The notes beneath the pieces were generated by a model, which saw only the letters and a list, made by a program, of their open reading frames with translations, ran no database searches and was not told the DNA's origin. Positions 61,697-64,000 of a stretch of 64,000 nt of DNA are shown here, piece by piece. The DNA lies in assembly GCF_014467235.1 (NCBI RefSeq), contig NZ_NKHP01000003.1, forward strand, positions 78,917-142,916, given 5' to 3'. The translations under genes and the position numbers were made by a program. Every line of letters begins with the position of its first letter. Position 1 is the stretch's first letter. This stretch comes from Xenorhabdus indica (GTDB taxonomy: Bacteria > Pseudomonadota > Gammaproteobacteria > Enterobacterales > Enterobacteriaceae).

Positions 61697-61912
61697 TCGC
61701 CAGAACTTTAAGGTAAATAAAGATAGTGGAAAACAGGCCCAAACCGAATCTTCACTTCGTGATGGATCGCACAGACTTAAAGCAATCAGCAATAGAAAGT
61801 TAATTCATACTCACAATTGACCAAACTAATGGTATCATGGCCGGATCATTTTGATTCATAAACATTACGATGGAAAGCCAACCATCTAAACTAAGAGAAA
61901 AATCGCACTGTG

Positions 61913-63268
61913 ATGTTGTCCAAATTTAAACAAGCAAAACACCAACAACACCTTGCACAACTGCCTAAATTACCGCAGTCAGTTGCTGACATTGAAACCC
62001 TTTATCAGTCTAAAGAGTTTCGCAGCACCTTACTGGAACGCATTTCAGGCGCTAAAAAGCATATTTATATCGCCGCATTATATTTAGAACATGACGACGC
62101 CGGACGAGATATTTTAACAGCACTGTATGAAGCCAAGCAAAAGCGGCCTGAACTGGATATCAAAATTCTGGTTGACTGGCATCGTGCCCAGCGTGGTCGT
62201 ATTGGTGCAGAAGCCACTGTAACAAACGCAGATTGGTACTGTTCTATGGCTGAAAAATATCCTAGTATTCATATTCCCACCTTGGGTGTTCCTGTAAATA
62301 CCCGTGAAGCGTTAGGCGTCTTGCACCTAAAAGGCTTTATCTTTGACGATACTGTGATTTATAGTGGTGCCAGTATTAACAACGTCTATTTACACCGCCA
62401 CGAAAAATATCGCTACGATCGCTATCATCTCCTGCGCAATGCTAAACTCGCAGCTATCATGAAGCAGTTTATTGACGACAACATTGTTTCTGCTGATGCA
62501 GTCAATAATTTGGCCTCCCGATCTCGACCTCGCAGCCTTGAAATTAAAAACTTTATCAAGCAATTTCGCACTTCCTTACGTAGTGCTACATATCATATCA
62601 AAAATCAGGCTTCAAATGACGAACTTGCAGTAATACCACTCGTTGGATTGGGCAAAAAGAATCCTCTGAATAAGACAATCTGCCATCTAATCGCCAGTAC
62701 AGAAAAGAAAGTAGTAATTTGCACCCCTTACTTCAACTTACCAGCAGTATTAGTTCGTTCTATTACAAGATTGTTGCGGCAGGGGAAACAGGTTGAGATT
62801 ATCATTGGGGATAAAACAGCCAATGATTTTTATATATCACCGGAAGAGCCTTTTAAGATTATTGGTGCTTTACCCTATCTGTATGAGATTAACTTACGCC
62901 GTTTCACCAATCGGCTACAACGTTTTATCGATAGCCAGCAATTAACTATCCGGTTATGGAAGGATGAAGATAATACCTATCATTTAAAAGGTATCTGGGT
63001 TGATAGCAAGTGGCAATTGATTACAGGTAATAACCTCAATCCACGTGCATGGGGGCTTGATTTGGAAAATGCCATTCTCATTCATGATCCTCATCAGAAA
63101 ATGCACGCACAACGCTCTTTGGAACTAAATTGCATTCGTTCTCATACAAAAATCATCAATAATTATCAGGAATTAGATAGTATACAACTTTATCCTGTCA
63201 AAGTTCGTAAATTAATACGTCGCTTACGCCGTATCCGTGTTGATAGATTAATCAGCAGAATATTGTAA
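61913..63268 (+). CDS. pssA: Phosphatidylserine synthase
   Basis: PssA makes phosphatidylserine from CDP-diacylglycerol and serine, the first step to phosphatidylethanolamine. It is a phospholipase-D-type enzyme with two H-x-K motifs: GVLHLKGFIFDDTVIYSGAS and NTYHLKGIWVDSKWQLITGN. The basic C-terminus (KLIRRLRRIRVDRLISRIL) binds membrane. The ATG at 61913 (MLSKFKQ) gives 451 residues, equal to E. coli; a GTG one codon earlier also exists. Confidence 0.96.
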   Translation: MLSKFKQAKHQQHLAQLPKLPQSVADIETLYQSKEFRSTLLERISGAKKHIYIAALYLEHDDAGRDILTALYEAKQKRPELDIKILVDWHRAQRGRIGAEATVTNADWYCSMAEKYPSIHIPTLGVPVNTREALGVLHLKGFIFDDTVIYSGASINNVYLHRHEKYRYDRYHLLRNAKLAAIMKQFIDDNIVSADAVNNLASRSRPRSLEIKNFIKQFRTSLRSATYHIKNQASNDELAVIPLVGLGKKNPLNKTICHLIASTEKKVVICTPYFNLPAVLVRSITRLLRQGKQVEIIIGDKTANDFYISPEEPFKIIGALPYLYEINLRRFTNRLQRFIDSQQLTIRLWKDEDNTYHLKGIWVDSKWQLITGNNLNPRAWGLDLENAILIHDPHQKMHAQRSLELNCIRSHTKIINNYQELDSIQLYPVKVRKLIRRLRRIRVDRLISRIL

Positions 63269-63293
63269 ATAGATAAATAATTATCAAAATATT

Positions 63294-63326
63294 AATCCCT
63301 TCTTACTTACTATAAGAAGGGATTTT
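63294..63326 (+). terminator. Terminator after pssA
   Basis: A 12-bp stem (AATCCCTTCTTA/TAAGAAGGGATT) followed by a T-run, 26 bp after pssA. Confidence 0.85.
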
Positions 63327-63386
63327 TGTATCTTATTTATCAAATCGCTATTATTTATTAAATTATAAACAATAGTGTAAATTACA

Positions 63387-63740
63387 ATGAAAAAATCCAC
63401 CACCAACAAAACAAAAAATGTATTAATAGCATTTTCTCTCTTATCCACGACTGCTTGCTCGAATATGTATCAGGCCAATGATACCTGGACAGGTAGAGAC
63501 AAAGCGCAGCACTTTCTATTTTCTGCCGTAATAGCCGCCGCAGGAAACGCTTATGGCGATCACCAAAACTGGAAACATCGGGAAAGTGCACAATTCGGCA
63601 TGTTACTATCAATTAGTCTTGGTGCAGCAAAAGAATTTTATGATAGCCGTCCTTCTGGTACAGGATGGAGTTGGCAAGACTTTGTTTACGATATAGCGGG
63701 AGCCATAACTGGCTATAGCTTGTATCAATCCTTAAAATAG
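63387..63740 (+). CDS. yfiM: YfiM lipoprotein
   Basis: A 117-residue lipoprotein with lipobox cysteine C24 (LLSTTACS), then a core with GRDKAQHFLFSAVIAAAGNA and GAAKEFYDSRPSGTGWSWQD. The order pssA-yfiM-rRNA resembles E. coli, with kgtP missing. Its function is unknown. Confidence 0.9.
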   Translation: MKKSTTNKTKNVLIAFSLLSTTACSNMYQANDTWTGRDKAQHFLFSAVIAAAGNAYGDHQNWKHRESAQFGMLLSISLGAAKEFYDSRPSGTGWSWQDFVYDIAGAITGYSLYQSLK

Positions 63741-63804
63741 TTTACTAATTATATTTATGAAATATTCTCCTAAATTAAAAGAATATTTTTCTATTCTCAT
63801 AACG

Positions 63805-63832
63805 CAAAAAAGCCATCCGGTTCAGGATGGCT
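63805..63832 (-). terminator. Terminator of the rRNA operon
   Basis: An 8-bp stem (AGCCATCC/GGATGGCT) with a T-run on the minus strand, 15 bp after 5S rRNA. Confidence 0.88.
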
Positions 63833-63846
63833 TCTCTGTCAAATGG

Positions 63847-63966
63847 CTGTCTGGCAGTGCCCTACTCTCGCATGGGGAGACCCCACACTACCATCGGCGC
63901 AACGGCGTTTCACTGCTGAGTTCGGCATGGGGTCAGGTGGGACCACCGCGCTATTGCCGCCAGACA
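63847..63966 (-). rRNA. rrf: 5S ribosomal RNA
   Basis: A 120-nt gene on the minus strand with the enteric 5S sequence (CCACCTGACCCCATGCCGAA, GAACTCAGCAGTGAAACGCC). The ends pair (TGTCTGGC with GCCAGACA). The 23S gene should lie just beyond the window; 34 bp of spacer are visible. Confidence 0.97.
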
Positions 63967-64000
63967 AATCCTGTTTTCAATCCCGAACAAGCTGCCGGAC

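Noticed and set aside
1..64000. CRISPR arrays, insertion sequences, prophage or toxin-antitoxin modules
   Set aside because: No regularly spaced direct repeats, transposase, integrase or phage structural genes were seen in either strand.

Overview
The window is chromosomal DNA of a gammaproteobacterium of the order Enterobacterales. Its AT-leaning composition, protein sequences and large secreted chitobiase suggest the Morganellaceae, most likely a Photorhabdus or Xenorhabdus type. Nothing here fixes genus or species. Most of the window (about 3.9-45.2 kb) keeps the gene order of the E. coli ybfE-fldA-fur / glnS-nag / ubiF-miaB-lnt / glt / leuS-mrd-dac-lip-crcB-cspE region.

Layout. 0-3.7 kb: an RND efflux pump gene cut by the window edge, then a TetR regulator. 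3.9-5.6 kb: ybfE, fldA and fur. 5.7-10.3 kb: chitobiase and glnS, both on the minus strand. 10.5-11.4 kb: a small decayed island holding a truncated glycosyltransferase and pieces of a DegT-type aminotransferase. 11.6-17.3 kb: nagE, divergent from nagB-nagA-nagC. Together with chitobiase these genes form a chitobiose/GlcNAc catabolism block. 17.4-18.2 kb: a six-gene tRNA operon (Met-Leu-Gln-Gln-Met-Gln). 18.4-29.1 kb: ubiF, miaB-ybeZ-ybeY-corC-lnt and gltIJKL. 29.2-45.2 kb: leuS-lptE-holA-nadD-rsfS-rlmH-mrdA-mrdB-rlpA-dacA-ybeD, then a minus-strand trkG/trkH-like gene and a permease remnant, then lipB-lipA-crcB and cspE. 45.3-54.3 kb: ogt, proVWX, a fused remnant of ygaZ and ygaH, and emrR-emrA-emrB, which in E. 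coli sit together elsewhere. 54.4-56.9 kb: a siderophore locus in decay (FhuF-like reductase and ABC ATPase intact; permeases and NIS synthetase reduced to fragments) with a good Fur box still upstream. 57.1-64 kb: yfiF (minus), then tapT-patZ-pssA-yfiM, and the 5S rRNA end of an rRNA operon on the minus strand.

The window is mainly housekeeping: tRNA charging, lipoyl synthesis, cell elongation and peptidoglycan, lipoprotein maturation, osmoprotection and drug efflux. I see no CRISPR array, intact transposon, prophage or clear new multi-gene system. The most interesting material is the debris: four loci where genes have been cut down and in places rejoined in frame, and two proteins (NagA and DacA) carrying 15-bp, five-residue tandem repeats at one end.
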